From JAWXBR01 sp034440235 (GTDB taxonomy: Bacteria > Bacteroidota > Ignavibacteria > Kapaibacteriales > Kapaibacteriaceae): a stretch of 64,000 bases of DNA. Below are positions 1 to 8,601 of this stretch, one piece after another. A model generated the notes under the pieces. That model was not told the origin of the DNA and searched no databases. It saw only the letters and a list, made by a program, of their open reading frames with translations. The position numbers and the translations under genes were made by a program. Position 1 is the first letter of the stretch; each line of letters opens with the position of its first letter. Location of the stretch: assembly GCA_034440235.1 (NCBI GenBank), contig JAWXBR010000054.1, positions 62,001 through 126,000 of the forward strand, in the 5' to 3' direction.

Positions 1-621
1 GATCATCTTCGAGCCAACACTCCAGATGCCTGTTTTCTGGGTGAGGAAGGGGGCTCGCAAGGTGTGGGGGCTCTGCAGTGGGTTATCGACCCGCTCGATG
101 GCACGGTAAATTTTGCCCATGGCATCCCGATTTTTTGCGTGAGTATTGCAGCCGTTCGCGATGGCGTTATTGTATGCGGCGTCATCCATCATCCACTGCT
201 CCAAGAAATGTTTACCGTAGTCCGTGGAGCAGGTGCATTCCTGAACGGAAAACGTCTACAAGTGTCAACGACACCGGCAGTTGATGATGGCATTTTCGTT
301 ACGGGGTTCCCGTACAATGTCATGGAGAATCCGAACAACTGCATTGAACAATTCGCCTCAATGGTCGGACGTGGCATTCCAATACGACGACTCGGCAGTG
401 CAGCCCTCGATCTTGCATACCTAGCTGCTGGAAGGTTCGACGGGTATTGGGAAGTGGAACTACATCCGTGGGACATGGCAGCCGGTGTACTGATGGTCGT
501 CGAAGCAGGAGGTACCGTATCACACTACAGTGGAACGCCATTTGTACTTCGAACTGACAGCATTGTCGCTACAAACGGTATTCTGCATAAAGAGTTGATT
601 TCGATTTTGGACGCTAAATGA
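1..621 (+). CDS. suhB: Inositol monophosphatase family protein (5' truncated)
   Basis: The frame is open from base 1, so the N-terminus lies outside the window; 206 residues remain of a family usually near 260. Visible motifs are the metal-binding GEE (window residues 14-16), the signature IDPLDGT (Asp 30 and Asp 33) and the late WDMAAG near residue 158, in the correct order for Mg-dependent, Li-sensitive phosphatases acting on inositol-1-phosphate or similar sugar/nucleotide phosphates. Its stop overlaps the dapF start as ATGA (618-621), so the two are probably translationally coupled. The exact substrate (inositol phosphate, PAP or another) cannot be told from sequence. The gene symbol is by family resemblance only. 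Confidence 0.9.
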   Translation, partial: DHLRANTPDACFLGEEGGSQGVGALQWVIDPLDGTVNFAHGIPIFCVSIAAVRDGVIVCGVIHHPLLQEMFTVVRGAGAFLNGKRLQVSTTPAVDDGIFVTGFPYNVMENPNNCIEQFASMVGRGIPIRRLGSAALDLAYLAAGRFDGYWEVELHPWDMAAGVLMVVEAGGTVSHYSGTPFVLRTDSIVATNGILHKELISILDAK

Positions 622-1490
622 AAATCCCGATACACCACATGTCTGGAGCTGGCAATGCCTTCGTTGTATTGGATGGACGTGGCACAGAGTCGTTCACGCA
701 TCTTACGCCGACGTTAATCCAAGCTGTCTGCAATCGCAGCTCGCTGGGTATTCCTAAGGCCGAAGGCGTGATTGTTCTCGATAGCACAAGTGCAGGCAAC
801 GCCACGTCTACCTTCTACAATCCCGATGGTTCGGCAGATGCTATGTGCGGTAACGGCAGTCGATGTCTTGTCCGATTTGCTCTCGATAACGGCGCAACGC
901 TCGACGAAAATGGCGCATTGATGTTCACCATGGCAGGCGCACACTATACAGCCACGGTACACCATGACGTGATTTGCGTGGAGTTTCCTCCTCCAGTCGA
1001 TGAACAACGACTTTTTCCGAACGATGTGCCAGAGCTGCCATCCGTAGTGGCGTACGTAGACGTGGGCAGCGACCACGTCGTCGTCAACATGCGCGATCTG
1101 AACGACATGTATGGAAACCTTGCCGATCTGGTCCTGCAGCAGATTGCAGTTCCAATTCGAAACAGCTCGGCCTTCCCACGCGGCACGAATGTAAACTTTG
1201 CTACTGTTGTCGACCGACGCGCCATACATATGCGTACGTACGAGCGTGGCGTTGAAGCCGAGACCGGTGCTTGCGGTACTGGAGCAATCAGCACAGCAAT
1301 TGCACTGTGGAGATCAGGTGAGGTAGACGATGATGTAACGCTCATTCCAACAAGCGGAAAACCACTCCGCGTAGTCATACACCACCGTTCAGATGTAATC
1401 ACGCGAATCACATTATGCGGAGATGCCATCTACGATGCACCAGCATCCCAATTCGACACGTCTTCGGAAACATATTATGACCATGCTTGA
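618..1490 (+). CDS. dapF: Diaminopimelate epimerase
   Basis: Converts LL- to meso-diaminopimelate for lysine and peptidoglycan synthesis in the cytoplasm. It has 290 residues against a family norm of about 275. The two catalytic cysteines are both in context: MCGNGSRC near residue 75, and ETGACGTGA near residue 217. The N-terminal SGAGNAF matches the family's SGxGNDF opening. The start is ATGA-coupled to the preceding phosphatase gene. The 3' end lies inside a 32-bp tandem duplication shared with the next gene's start (1463-1526). The adjacent M20 amidohydrolase could belong to the same pathway (acetylated DAP branch), which is inference from context. Confidence 0.96.
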   Translation: MKIPIHHMSGAGNAFVVLDGRGTESFTHLTPTLIQAVCNRSSLGIPKAEGVIVLDSTSAGNATSTFYNPDGSADAMCGNGSRCLVRFALDNGATLDENGALMFTMAGAHYTATVHHDVICVEFPPPVDEQRLFPNDVPELPSVVAYVDVGSDHVVVNMRDLNDMYGNLADLVLQQIAVPIRNSSAFPRGTNVNFATVVDRRAIHMRTYERGVEAETGACGTGAISTAIALWRSGEVDDDVTLIPTSGKPLRVVIHHRSDVITRITLCGDAIYDAPASQFDTSSETYYDHA

Positions 1491-1526
1491 ACTCTTCGGG
1501 AATGTATCATGACAATGCTTGAACAA
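1463..1526 (+). repeat. 32-bp tandem duplication across the dapF/M20 junction
   Basis: Units 1463-1494 and 1495-1526 match at about 25 of 32 positions; the core ATGACCATGCTTGAAC (1477-1492) recurs with one change at 1509-1524. The second copy carries the used ATG of the M20 gene. The first copy carries an equivalent ATG at 1477 overlapping the dapF stop (1488-1490). It opens an 11-codon ORF ending in a TGA that overlaps the true ATG (1509-1512). The period is not a multiple of three, so the relic start is out of frame with the gene. Confidence 0.85.
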
Positions 1527-2684
1527 GCACGATCAATTTTTCCTGCAATGCTTGAAATGCGCAGGCACATTCATCGCAATCCCGAATTATCGTTTAAGGA
1601 ATTTGAAACGTGCGCGTTTATTTGCAAACGCCTCACTGAATTAAACATTCCGTTTTCTGTAGTCGCAGGCACGGGTGTCGTTGCTCATATTGGCAACGGA
1701 ACGAAGTGCGTTGCTCTACGCGCCGACATCGACGCTCTGCCGATTGAAGAAGAAACTGGACTGCCGTATGCGTCTCAACATGCTGGCATTATGCATGCAT
1801 GTGGCCACGACACGCATACAACAATGCTGCTCGCGGCAGCAGAGCTGCTCAAGAATCGTGAAGCTGACCTCAAAGGAGTGGTGAAGCTTTTATTCCAACC
1901 CGGTGAAGAGAAAACACCTGGTGGTGCAAGTATGATGATAGCCGAAGGTGCTCTTGAAAATCCGAAACCCTCGGTCATCTTCGGTCAACACATCAACCCA
2001 GACGCACCGTGTGGCGAGCTATCGTTTGTAGCTGGACCCATGATGGCATCTGCAGATGAGCTGTATTGGACAATCACTGGCATTGGTGCTCATGCTGCGC
2101 AGCCACATAAAGGACGCGATCCCGTTCTATGTGCTACGGGTTTAGTGCAGCATTTGCAGACACTCGTAACCAAGCGGCGTAATCCCCTCGATCCGGGTGT
2201 ACTAACAATTACAAGTATTCACGGAGGCTCGGCTACCAACATCATTCCAGACACCGTCGAGATGAAAGGAACGCTTCGTTCATTTAGCGAACAGTGGCGT
2301 TTCGAGGCATGGGATTATCTCGAAGAACAGACGCGTGACTACTGCAGGCTGCATGGTTGCGAAGGAGAGATAACAATTTTGAAAGGTTATCCTCCGCTCG
2401 TAAACGATGCCGATGCCGTTGCATTTGCGCGTTCTGTGGCTGTGTCGGTTGTTGGCAGTGAACAAGTTTCTGATTTCGAACCCAAGATGTGGGCAGAAGA
2501 CTTTTCATTCTATTCACAACACATGCGATCGTGCTTCTGGATGTTAGGTGGACGTCCCCCTTCTGACCACACCATGCCCGGTCTTCACAACCCTCGCTTC
2601 GCACCCGACGAAGAAGCGATGATAACAGGTGCTACAATGCTTGCAAGTGTGGCCGTTGCCGAGCTCGCCAACGCAGGGCTGTAG
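1509..2684 (+). CDS. M20-family metallo-amidohydrolase (N-acyl amino acid / N-acetyl-DAP deacetylase type)
   Basis: 391-residue di-zinc peptidase of the M20D group (hippurate hydrolase / N-acyl-L-amino acid amidohydrolase / YkuR-like). Metal and catalytic residues are visible: HACGHDTHTTML near residue 97, PGEEKTPGG near 131, GQHINPDAPCG near 159, and the C-terminal GLHNPRF His near 360. The middle lid domain (about 180-295) is present. No signal peptide is visible, so the protein is cytoplasmic. Placement directly after dapF suggests N-acetyl-diaminopimelate deacetylation, but the family has many substrates and this is inference. The start ATG at 1509 is taken because the upstream ATG (1477) is an out-of-frame relic. 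Confidence 0.9.
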   Translation: MTMLEQARSIFPAMLEMRRHIHRNPELSFKEFETCAFICKRLTELNIPFSVVAGTGVVAHIGNGTKCVALRADIDALPIEEETGLPYASQHAGIMHACGHDTHTTMLLAAAELLKNREADLKGVVKLLFQPGEEKTPGGASMMIAEGALENPKPSVIFGQHINPDAPCGELSFVAGPMMASADELYWTITGIGAHAAQPHKGRDPVLCATGLVQHLQTLVTKRRNPLDPGVLTITSIHGGSATNIIPDTVEMKGTLRSFSEQWRFEAWDYLEEQTRDYCRLHGCEGEITILKGYPPLVNDADAVAFARSVAVSVVGSEQVSDFEPKMWAEDFSFYSQHMRSCFWMLGGRPPSDHTMPGLHNPRFAPDEEAMITGATMLASVAVAELANAGL

Positions 2685-2706
2685 TTACGCCATTCTGACC
2701 CTGCCT

Positions 2707-3972
2707 TTAGCTAACGAGAGTGATGACCGTTATCTCTGGTGGGATGCCAATGCGCATTGGCGGTCCAACAGTGCCAACACCGCGATTTACGTAGAGCTGC
2801 TGTCCGTTTTTCGAATACAGTCCAGCAGACTGTTTGTACACCATTTTGGCTGGACTCCATTCGTAGTTGCCTAGCTGCACACCGAACTGCCCACCGTGCG
2901 TATGGCCAGCAAGCATCAGCCCCACATCTGTGCCAACAACTTCTTTATCCCAGAATGTTGGGTCATGCGCTAACAGAATGATTGCATCATCTGGCTGCGA
3001 ACCACTTAACGCTTTGCTCAGATCGGCAAACTCTTGCTTGAAGCCAGTGTTGTCTGTGCCAGCTAGTACAATCTTATTCGACCCCGAGCCGATTCGACGA
3101 TTCGAATTATTAAGTAAATCGATGCCAAGCTCGCGAATGCCTTTCACCAGTACTTCATGTTCAGCAGGCGTATGGTAATGATCGTGATTGCCAAGCGTGG
3201 CGTAAACAGGTATTGCAGCAGCAAGTCCCGCAAGATCTGATGCAACAGATCGAAGTTCGGACGGCTGCGCATTCACAAAGTCGCCTGTAATAAAGAGTGC
3301 ATCGGGTTTTAGCGACTCAACAATGCGACGCACTTCCTGGAATGGTTTATGATCGGGGAACGACCCTGCATGTATGTCCGAAATCTGCACGATGCGGAAC
3401 CCGCTCATCGATTTCGGAAGATTTGGCAAACGAATCTCTTCGTGGTATATACGGAAATTGTAGAGCGTTTTCCAGATGCCCTTCCCAACAATCACAAAAG
3501 GAACAGCAGCCATGGTCCAGCTGGCACGTGCAAGAAATGCACGGCGCTCTGCGGCTACGATTTCAGTGTTTGTCGAATTCGCAATAGGTGGCGTGTTCGC
3601 GTAATTGTTTGCTAGTTGCGAACTAGTAAGGGGCTTCGAAGGGGCTCGAAACTTTCGAATTATGAAGACTACGCCACGGGCTACGTCGCGAATGAGCAAA
3701 CCAACAGCTACAATGACTTTTGGCAGTGCCCAGAAGCTCACCAATCCGAATAAAAAGATATCTGGACCATCCATGCGGAAAAAGTGTCGCCTATACACGA
3801 TGTACCAGTAGATGCAAAGCATAATTGCGCTTAACGCCCATGCTGCACGATACCACCAATGGTTCATGTGCTGTTTGCGCACAAACGACGTCCAATGTCC
3901 GACGACGTAGATCTCGACTACTGTAATAATCGCACCAATGATGATGCTAAAGGCTGTGATGTTCGGAGGCAT
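2707..3972 (-). CDS. Membrane-anchored calcineurin-like metallophosphoesterase
   Basis: 421 residues. The N-terminal third has several hydrophobic segments (about 5-25, 40-60, 70-95 and 150-170). A binuclear metallophosphoesterase domain follows, with all signature blocks: QISDIHAGS near 197, ITGDFVN near 230, TLGNHDHYH near 262, LLAHDP near 340 and LAGHTHGG near 360. The family (YaeI/YkuE type) hydrolyses phosphodiesters or phospholipid-linked phosphate at the membrane; the substrate here is unknown. It converges with the M20 gene (22-bp gap) and has no close partner. The start is ATG at 3972. Confidence 0.88.
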   Translation of the reverse strand: MPPNITAFSIIIGAIITVVEIYVVGHWTSFVRKQHMNHWWYRAAWALSAIMLCIYWYIVYRRHFFRMDGPDIFLFGLVSFWALPKVIVAVGLLIRDVARGVVFIIRKFRAPSKPLTSSQLANNYANTPPIANSTNTEIVAAERRAFLARASWTMAAVPFVIVGKGIWKTLYNFRIYHEEIRLPNLPKSMSGFRIVQISDIHAGSFPDHKPFQEVRRIVESLKPDALFITGDFVNAQPSELRSVASDLAGLAAAIPVYATLGNHDHYHTPAEHEVLVKGIRELGIDLLNNSNRRIGSGSNKIVLAGTDNTGFKQEFADLSKALSGSQPDDAIILLAHDPTFWDKEVVGTDVGLMLAGHTHGGQFGVQLGNYEWSPAKMVYKQSAGLYSKNGQQLYVNRGVGTVGPPMRIGIPPEITVITLVS

Positions 3973-4029
3973 ACTCTATTAAAGATCTGGCTACTAACGA
4001 TTCGCGACCCGCAGACGCACTACTTCGAG

Positions 4030-5682
4030 TTACATTGAATCGGGTGCAGATACTCCGAGCATAATCAGTCCGTTATACATCGCACGCCTTGTAACATCGG
4101 CCAGCAGAAGCCTTGCGTTTTCGAGTCCCACCTCAACGCCAAGAATCTTGCAGTTGTGGTAATAATTATGATAAGCCGCAGCGAGCTCTCTTAAGTACTC
4201 TGTTAGCACATGAGGCTCATGATATTCACAAGCACGTTCCACAACTGCCTGGAAGCCAGAAAGAAGGCTAATAAGTTCGATTTCGCTTGGGTGTGTTAGT
4301 ACTGAAATGTCAGCGCCATGATCGACAGCGAGCCCCTTTTCCAGCCCCTTACGGAGGATTGATGCGATGCGCGCATGAGCGTATTGCAGGTAGAACACTG
4401 GGTTCTTGTCGCCTTCTTGTTTTGCAAGTCCAAGATCGAATTCGAGGTGTGTGCCAACCGCACGCATCACGAAGAAGAAGCGTACGACATCGGCACCAAC
4501 TTCTTCGATGAGTTCATCAAGTGTAAACGATTTTCCACTTCGCTTAGAGAATTTTACGACGTTACCCTCTTCAACAAACGTCACCATCTGGTGAATCACA
4601 ACCTTGATGCGGTCGGCATCGAAGTTCAATGCACGCACACCAGCAATAACATCAGGAATTGTTGCAATGTGGTCGGACCCAAAGATGTCTACGACGAAAT
4701 CGTATCCGCGTGCAAGCTTATCGCGGTGATATGCAATATCAGGAAGTCGATACGTCGGCTCGCCCGATGACTTCACAATAACCTTGTCGTGTGGGTTGCC
4801 GAGCTTTTCGAGTGCCAACCACGTCGCTCCCTCTTTTTCGTAGACGAGTCCAGCATTCCGAAGTGCCTCTACAGTCTCAGTCAATTTCCCTTCTGAGTAC
4901 AGCGTGTCTTCGTTAAAGAACGAATCATGCTTAATGTTCAATGCAAGAAGGGTGCGCTTAATAGAAGCGAAACACCACTGCTCGCCCTGTTTTCTGCAGA
5001 ACGCTTTCTGATCGTCAATCGATAGTGCGAGAAACGCTTCTTGATGTTCGTCGACAATCGTTTGCGCCACATCGTGAATGTATTCACCGTGGTATCCATC
5101 TTCGGGGAACGGATACGCTTCGTTGCCCAGGCGATGCATTACGCGTGCGTAAATGCTCTCGCCAAGTTTGTTCATCTGATTGCCGGCATTGTTGAAATAG
5201 TATTCGCGTGTGACATTAAAACCACACCACGTGTAAAGATTGGCAATCGTATCGCCAACAGAACAATTACGTCCGTGCCCCGCATGCAACGGACCTGTCG
5301 GATTCGCACTTACATATTCAACATTGACCGTCTTGCCACTACCATACGAGGAGCGTCCGATGGTCTCGCCCCGCAATGCCAGTTCACGCAAAATCTCGTG
5401 GTAGGCACTGTCAGAAAAGGTGAAGTTTATAAATCCCGGACCTGCGATTTCAACCTTGTTGATAAAGGCGACATCGCTTCCGAGCGCTTCAACAATACTC
5501 TCGGCTATTTGTTTTGGCGATTTGCGAAGTGGCTTGGCAAGGGTCATTGCGACCGTCGTCGAGAGATGTCCATGGCCTTCTTGGCGCGGGACTTCGAAAG
5601 AAACTGGTATGCCTGCTTCTACGCCAATAGCCAAAAGTGCCTCGCGTAACCGGGGCTCGATATACTTCTCCATCATGCTCAT
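4030..5682 (-). CDS. argS: Arginyl-tRNA synthetase
   Basis: Charges tRNA-Arg. 550 residues, normal for bacterial ArgRS. The N-terminal additional domain is followed by the class I signature NPTGPLHAGHGRN near 130, the KFSKRSGKSFTL block near 383 in place of KMSKS, and the C-terminal DALR anticodon-binding domain (about 430-550) ending in GVSAPDSM. It sits downstream of rsfS. The junction holds three tandem copies of the argS start region, so two relic ATGs precede the used one at 5682. The chosen start gives the normal MSMMEKY opening; the upstream copies hit stops after seven codons. Confidence 0.97.
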   Translation of the reverse strand: MSMMEKYIEPRLREALLAIGVEAGIPVSFEVPRQEGHGHLSTTVAMTLAKPLRKSPKQIAESIVEALGSDVAFINKVEIAGPGFINFTFSDSAYHEILRELALRGETIGRSSYGSGKTVNVEYVSANPTGPLHAGHGRNCSVGDTIANLYTWCGFNVTREYYFNNAGNQMNKLGESIYARVMHRLGNEAYPFPEDGYHGEYIHDVAQTIVDEHQEAFLALSIDDQKAFCRKQGEQWCFASIKRTLLALNIKHDSFFNEDTLYSEGKLTETVEALRNAGLVYEKEGATWLALEKLGNPHDKVIVKSSGEPTYRLPDIAYHRDKLARGYDFVVDIFGSDHIATIPDVIAGVRALNFDADRIKVVIHQMVTFVEEGNVVKFSKRSGKSFTLDELIEEVGADVVRFFFVMRAVGTHLEFDLGLAKQEGDKNPVFYLQYAHARIASILRKGLEKGLAVDHGADISVLTHPSEIELISLLSGFQAVVERACEYHEPHVLTEYLRELAAAYHNYYHNCKILGVEVGLENARLLLADVTRRAMYNGLIMLGVSAPDSM

Positions 5683-5743
5683 GCGTTAAGCCTCTCCCCT
5701 CATGCTCATGCGTTAATACTCTCCATCAAACTCATGCCTTTAC
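5668..5743 (-). repeat. Triplicated rsfS/argS junction (27- and 26-bp periods)
   Basis: On the plus strand TCATGCTCATGCGTTAA occurs at 5673 and identically at 5700, with a diverged third copy at 5726. Read on the minus strand each copy gives an ATG: at 5735 (overlapping the rsfS stop as ATGA), 5709 and 5682 (the argS start). The two upstream ATGs open seven-codon ORFs (MSLMESI and MSMRGEA) that each end in TAA just before the next ATG. The simplest history is an original ATGA overlap followed by two tandem duplications. Confidence 0.88.
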
Positions 5744-6151
5744 TTTTCTGGCTGGCTTAATGATCGTTGCTCGTGGGACGCCTGAAGGCGAAAGCGCGAA
5801 TGCCTTCGCATCACCCCATAAACGCTCGAGTTTGTAGAAGTCTCGAGCTTCTGCTGTCATTACATGAACGATGATGTCGAAATAATCGAGAATCACCCAC
5901 TGCGAGCCCGAGCGCGCGTCAGTTCTCGGGTTTCCAAAGCCCAGCTCCTTAGCTGCGACACTTATGGCTTCGCTTACTGACTTCAATTGTGCATCAGAAT
6001 TAACGGTGCATACAACGAAGAAATCGGCTGGTGAAGATTCAATCTCAGATAGGTCTAGAATCAGAATTGAATGTGCGAGTTTTTCCTGCGCAACTCGGGC
6101 GCACAATACTGCGCGACCTTTTGTTGAACGTGGTTTGGCATATGTGGCCAA
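5732..6151 (-). CDS. rsfS: Ribosome silencing factor RsfS (Iojap family)
   Basis: 139 residues. Binds uL14 on the 50S subunit and blocks subunit joining under starvation. The core LDLSEIESSPADFFVVCTV (about 32-50), the SWVILDY-type block here QWVILDYFDIIVHVM near 105, and FYKLERLWGDA near 118 are typical Iojap features. The start is TTG at 6151, chosen because AGGAG lies 5 bases upstream and no in-frame ATG fits. It is the third gene of a minus-strand run (sigma, LytR_C, rsfS, argS). Confidence 0.93.
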   Translation of the reverse strand: MATYAKPRSTKGRAVLCARVAQEKLAHSILILDLSEIESSPADFFVVCTVNSDAQLKSVSEAISVAAKELGFGNPRTDARSGSQWVILDYFDIIVHVMTAEARDFYKLERLWGDAKAFALSPSGVPRATIIKPARKVKA

Positions 6152-6173
6152 GCGCTCTCCTGTTTTCGTATAG

Positions 6174-6614
6174 TCAGTTAGTAAACGGGTTTAGTTTGCC
6201 GCAATCCTTACCGAGAATTACGCTAGCCCTGACAAATAACATCGAATCGATATCCGAGATTACAAGTGTGTCAGAAATTCCCAAGACTCTCGCAACCGCG
6301 AGAGCAGATGTCCTGTCACCAAGTCTGTCAATCACTGTCGAATGTGTGCGCGGTGTAGCTGCACTAGAAATGTCCACAACGTCAAAACCGCGCTCTCGTA
6401 AAAAAGTCATTGTTTGTCTTCCGGCACTTGGCATTCCCGCTGCATTCACGACGTCGACCTGAATAACGGTCGGAGGTCCCTCTTGCTCAACAAGAGCAGA
6501 TATCGGCGGATTGAACATTCTCGAAAGAAACGAACCAAGCAAGATTGCTACTGCAATTCCAAGAATGCCAATCAACATCCAAGGCCAGATTACTCTTCTG
6601 CGAAGCGGTGTCAT
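6174..6614 (-). CDS. LytR C-terminal-domain membrane protein
   Basis: 146 residues: a short basic N-terminus, one transmembrane helix (about 11-31), then a single LytR_C-like domain beginning VIQVDVVNAAG near 50 and ending with a characteristic ISDTLVISDID stretch near 112. The LytR_C domain occurs at the C-terminus of LytR-CpsA-Psr enzymes or alone after one helix; the standalone form has no settled function and probably acts in the cell wall/periplasm. It sits between an ECF sigma gene and rsfS. No anti-sigma signature is visible, although its position right after the sigma gene makes a regulatory partner role possible. Confidence 0.72.
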   Translation of the reverse strand: MTPLRRRVIWPWMLIGILGIAVAILLGSFLSRMFNPPISALVEQEGPPTVIQVDVVNAAGMPSAGRQTMTFLRERGFDVVDISSAATPRTHSTVIDRLGDRTSALAVARVLGISDTLVISDIDSMLFVRASVILGKDCGKLNPFTN

Positions 6615-6642
6615 TCAGTGTCCTCTCCACGACATCGTAGCA

Positions 6643-7284
6643 TCATTCGGCGTCCTCGTCGTCGGTCATATACTCCTCGAAATGCTTACCGTGCCGTAGA
6701 AGCTTTCGATAGAGCATCTTTCGTGCCCGAAAGAGATTTGCTTTCACAGTTCCGAGGGGCTGTTTTAGCCTTTCTGCAATTTCGGCATACTCGAGTTCTT
6801 CTTCATGTCGCATACGAATCACTTGACGAAACTTCTCTGGCAAAGTCTGCAATGCCGAACGCAGCATAAGACTTCGTTCTTTTGCCAACAACAGCGTATC
6901 AGGAGTCGGATCGTGGTCTTTTGGGTCCATGAACAGGTCACCTCCATCTCCGGACCGCAAAGGTGCGTCCAAGGACACTGCATCGAAACGTTTACGTCGA
7001 AGGTGGTCGATACACCGGTTCGACGCAATCTTATACAGCCACCGTGAGAATGGATACTCGAACTGGAACGACGGTAGAGCTGCAAACGCCTTCACAAAGG
7101 TGTCTTGCACCAGGTCTCGAACATCCTCATCGTTACGAATCATCTTCCTTACCAAAAAGGAGACAATTCGCTTGTACTTCCGTTCAAGTGTAGCAAACGC
7201 ATTTACATTGCCTGCAAGCACGTCGCGTATGACGGCTTCGTCCTCGGCCGACGATTCAAATGCCTGTTTCGGCGTTTCGTTCAT
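6643..7284 (-). CDS. ECF-type RNA polymerase sigma factor
   Basis: 213 residues with sigma-70 region 2 (about 35-105, including DLVQDTFVKAFAAL and the WLYKIASNRCIDHLRR promoter-melting segment) and region 4 (about 145-195, including LPEKFRQVIRMRH and the helix-turn-helix EIAERLKQPLGTVKANLFRAR). There is no region 1.1 or 3, so it belongs to the ECF group. A linker rich in Asp (about 108-128) separates the two regions. The gene lies 29 bp after tRNA-Ser on the same strand and may be transcribed through from the tRNA promoter. No classical zinc anti-sigma gene is next to it. Confidence 0.92.
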   Translation of the reverse strand: MNETPKQAFESSAEDEAVIRDVLAGNVNAFATLERKYKRIVSFLVRKMIRNDEDVRDLVQDTFVKAFAALPSFQFEYPFSRWLYKIASNRCIDHLRRKRFDAVSLDAPLRSGDGGDLFMDPKDHDPTPDTLLLAKERSLMLRSALQTLPEKFRQVIRMRHEEELEYAEIAERLKQPLGTVKANLFRARKMLYRKLLRHGKHFEEYMTDDEDAE

Positions 7285-7312
7285 GTTTTGGCTCGAGGCC
7301 TGCTGGAGGTTG

Positions 7313-7399
7313 CGGAAAGGGCGGGATTCGAACCCGCGGTACCCTTACGGGTACACACGCTTTCCAGGCGTGCCGATTAAACCACTCTTGCACCTTTCC
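7313..7399 (-). tRNA. tRNA-Ser (GGA anticodon)
   Basis: Reading the minus strand, a full cloverleaf forms. The acceptor stem GGAAAGG pairs with CCTTTCC, the discriminator is G, and the anticodon stem CACGC/GCGTG encloses a loop with GGA. A long variable arm (GTACCC/GGGTAC) marks a class II serine tRNA, and the T arm GCGGG-TTCGAAT-CCCGC is perfect. CCA is not encoded (CAA follows). A TATATTTG box lies 9 bases upstream. Confidence 0.96.
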
Positions 7400-7408
7400 G
7401 TTGGGCGG

Positions 7409-7416
7409 CAAATATA
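7409..7416 (-). promoter_or_regulatory. TAnnTTTG promoter box for tRNA-Ser
   Basis: TATATTTG on the minus strand, 9 bases before the tRNA 5' end, matches the Bacteroidota -7 element TAnnTTTG. No clear -33 TTG is seen at the usual distance. Confidence 0.65.
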
Positions 7417-7490
7417 CATGAAGCGCACTGGAATGCACGTCTCTGTTGCGTATATTCTGGTATGATCTCGTGGAGTATTCCGTCCAAATA

Positions 7491-8531
7491 ATGAGTTACC
7501 GCAGACGCGCCTTCCTCAATTCCCTCATGGGCTTAGCAGCACTTCCTTCAGTGATGCGAGCTGGTGGCATGTCAATGGTACTTGGTGAGGTAACTCCGGG
7601 ACCTGAATATCTTTTGCCTAAGGGGCTGAGACAGGGGGCCACCATTGGAATTGTGTCTCCAGCAAGCGGTGCAATACCTAGTGACATCGCCGATTTCATT
7701 AACCTGTGCGCCCGTTGGAATATGAAGGTCAAATACGGCGAGAACATGTCCAGGCGCAGTGGCTACCTGTCAGCGCCCGATGAAGCTCGCGCTCGAGAAC
7801 TGATGACGTTTGTGAACGACCCGACCATCGACGCCATTGTGTGTGCTCGGGGTGGGTACGGGGTAATGCGCATTCTGCCTATGCTCGATTTCGGAGCTAT
7901 CCGAGAAGCACAAAAAGTCATTATGGGCTTCAGTGACATCACAGCGTTATTGGTCGCCATCAATCAGATTGGTGAAATGGTAACGTTTCACGGACCTGTA
8001 GCTTCTTCGACATTCGATGATTTCACCGTGAACTCTCTTACTTCTGTTGTCATGCATCAGCCATCCGTACCACTTCTGTCGTTCCAGGATTCCCAGGTCA
8101 CAACGCTTGGATCTGGCACGGCTACAGGCAGACTTACGGGCGGCAACCTGGCGATGTTGGTAAGCACTCTGGGCACTCGATACGAAGTAGATACAACCGG
8201 GGCGATCCTGTTTCTCGAAGAAATAAGCGAAGAGCCATATCGCATCGATAGAATGCTTACGCAAATGTGGCTGGCTGGAAAATTGCAACACTGTAAAGGC
8301 ATCGCGATTGGTGCCTTTAGGGATTGCGAGACGAAGGGGAATGGCATTCCCGGACCATCGATGACGTTGATGCAGGTGTTGGAAGAACGAATCGGAAGCT
8401 TGGGAATACCTGCAGTGTACGGACTCCCCTTTGGTCATGTCCGCAGCAAACTCACACTTCCCCTGGGCGTGATGGCTGAGCTCGACGCATCCAAGAAGTC
8501 CATACGATTGATCGGCCGGGCTGTGGTCTGA
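7491..8531 (+). CDS. LD-carboxypeptidase (peptidase family S66), exported
   Basis: 346 residues from the ATG at 7491. It cleaves the L-Lys/DAP-D-Ala bond of tetrapeptides in peptidoglycan recycling. The start is chosen because it opens with a twin-arginine-like leader (YRRRAFLNSLMGLAAL), typical of Tat export; an in-frame TTG at 7446 would only add 15 unlikely residues. S66 marks: the nucleophile Ser in MGFSDITAL near residue 145, the VCARGGYG block near 118, the glutamate in EEISEEPYRIDRML near 245, and the His in GLPFGHVRSK near 315. It stands alone, after the divergent tRNA-Ser promoter. Confidence 0.88.
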   Translation: MSYRRRAFLNSLMGLAALPSVMRAGGMSMVLGEVTPGPEYLLPKGLRQGATIGIVSPASGAIPSDIADFINLCARWNMKVKYGENMSRRSGYLSAPDEARARELMTFVNDPTIDAIVCARGGYGVMRILPMLDFGAIREAQKVIMGFSDITALLVAINQIGEMVTFHGPVASSTFDDFTVNSLTSVVMHQPSVPLLSFQDSQVTTLGSGTATGRLTGGNLAMLVSTLGTRYEVDTTGAILFLEEISEEPYRIDRMLTQMWLAGKLQHCKGIAIGAFRDCETKGNGIPGPSMTLMQVLEERIGSLGIPAVYGLPFGHVRSKLTLPLGVMAELDASKKSIRLIGRAVV

Positions 8532-8601
8532 CTCTGCGATCGAGAGATCGTGTGTTGTCTAGGCGACGACCTCAAAAAAGTACATAAAGTGGAGTGAACC
8601 T

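Noticed and set aside
7256..7438. ORF across tRNA-Ser
   Set aside because: Shadow of the tRNA gene; no start signals or conservation expected.
8537..8555. CGATC-GAGA-GATCG as terminator before the VWA gene
   Set aside because: Five-base stem without a T run; too weak.
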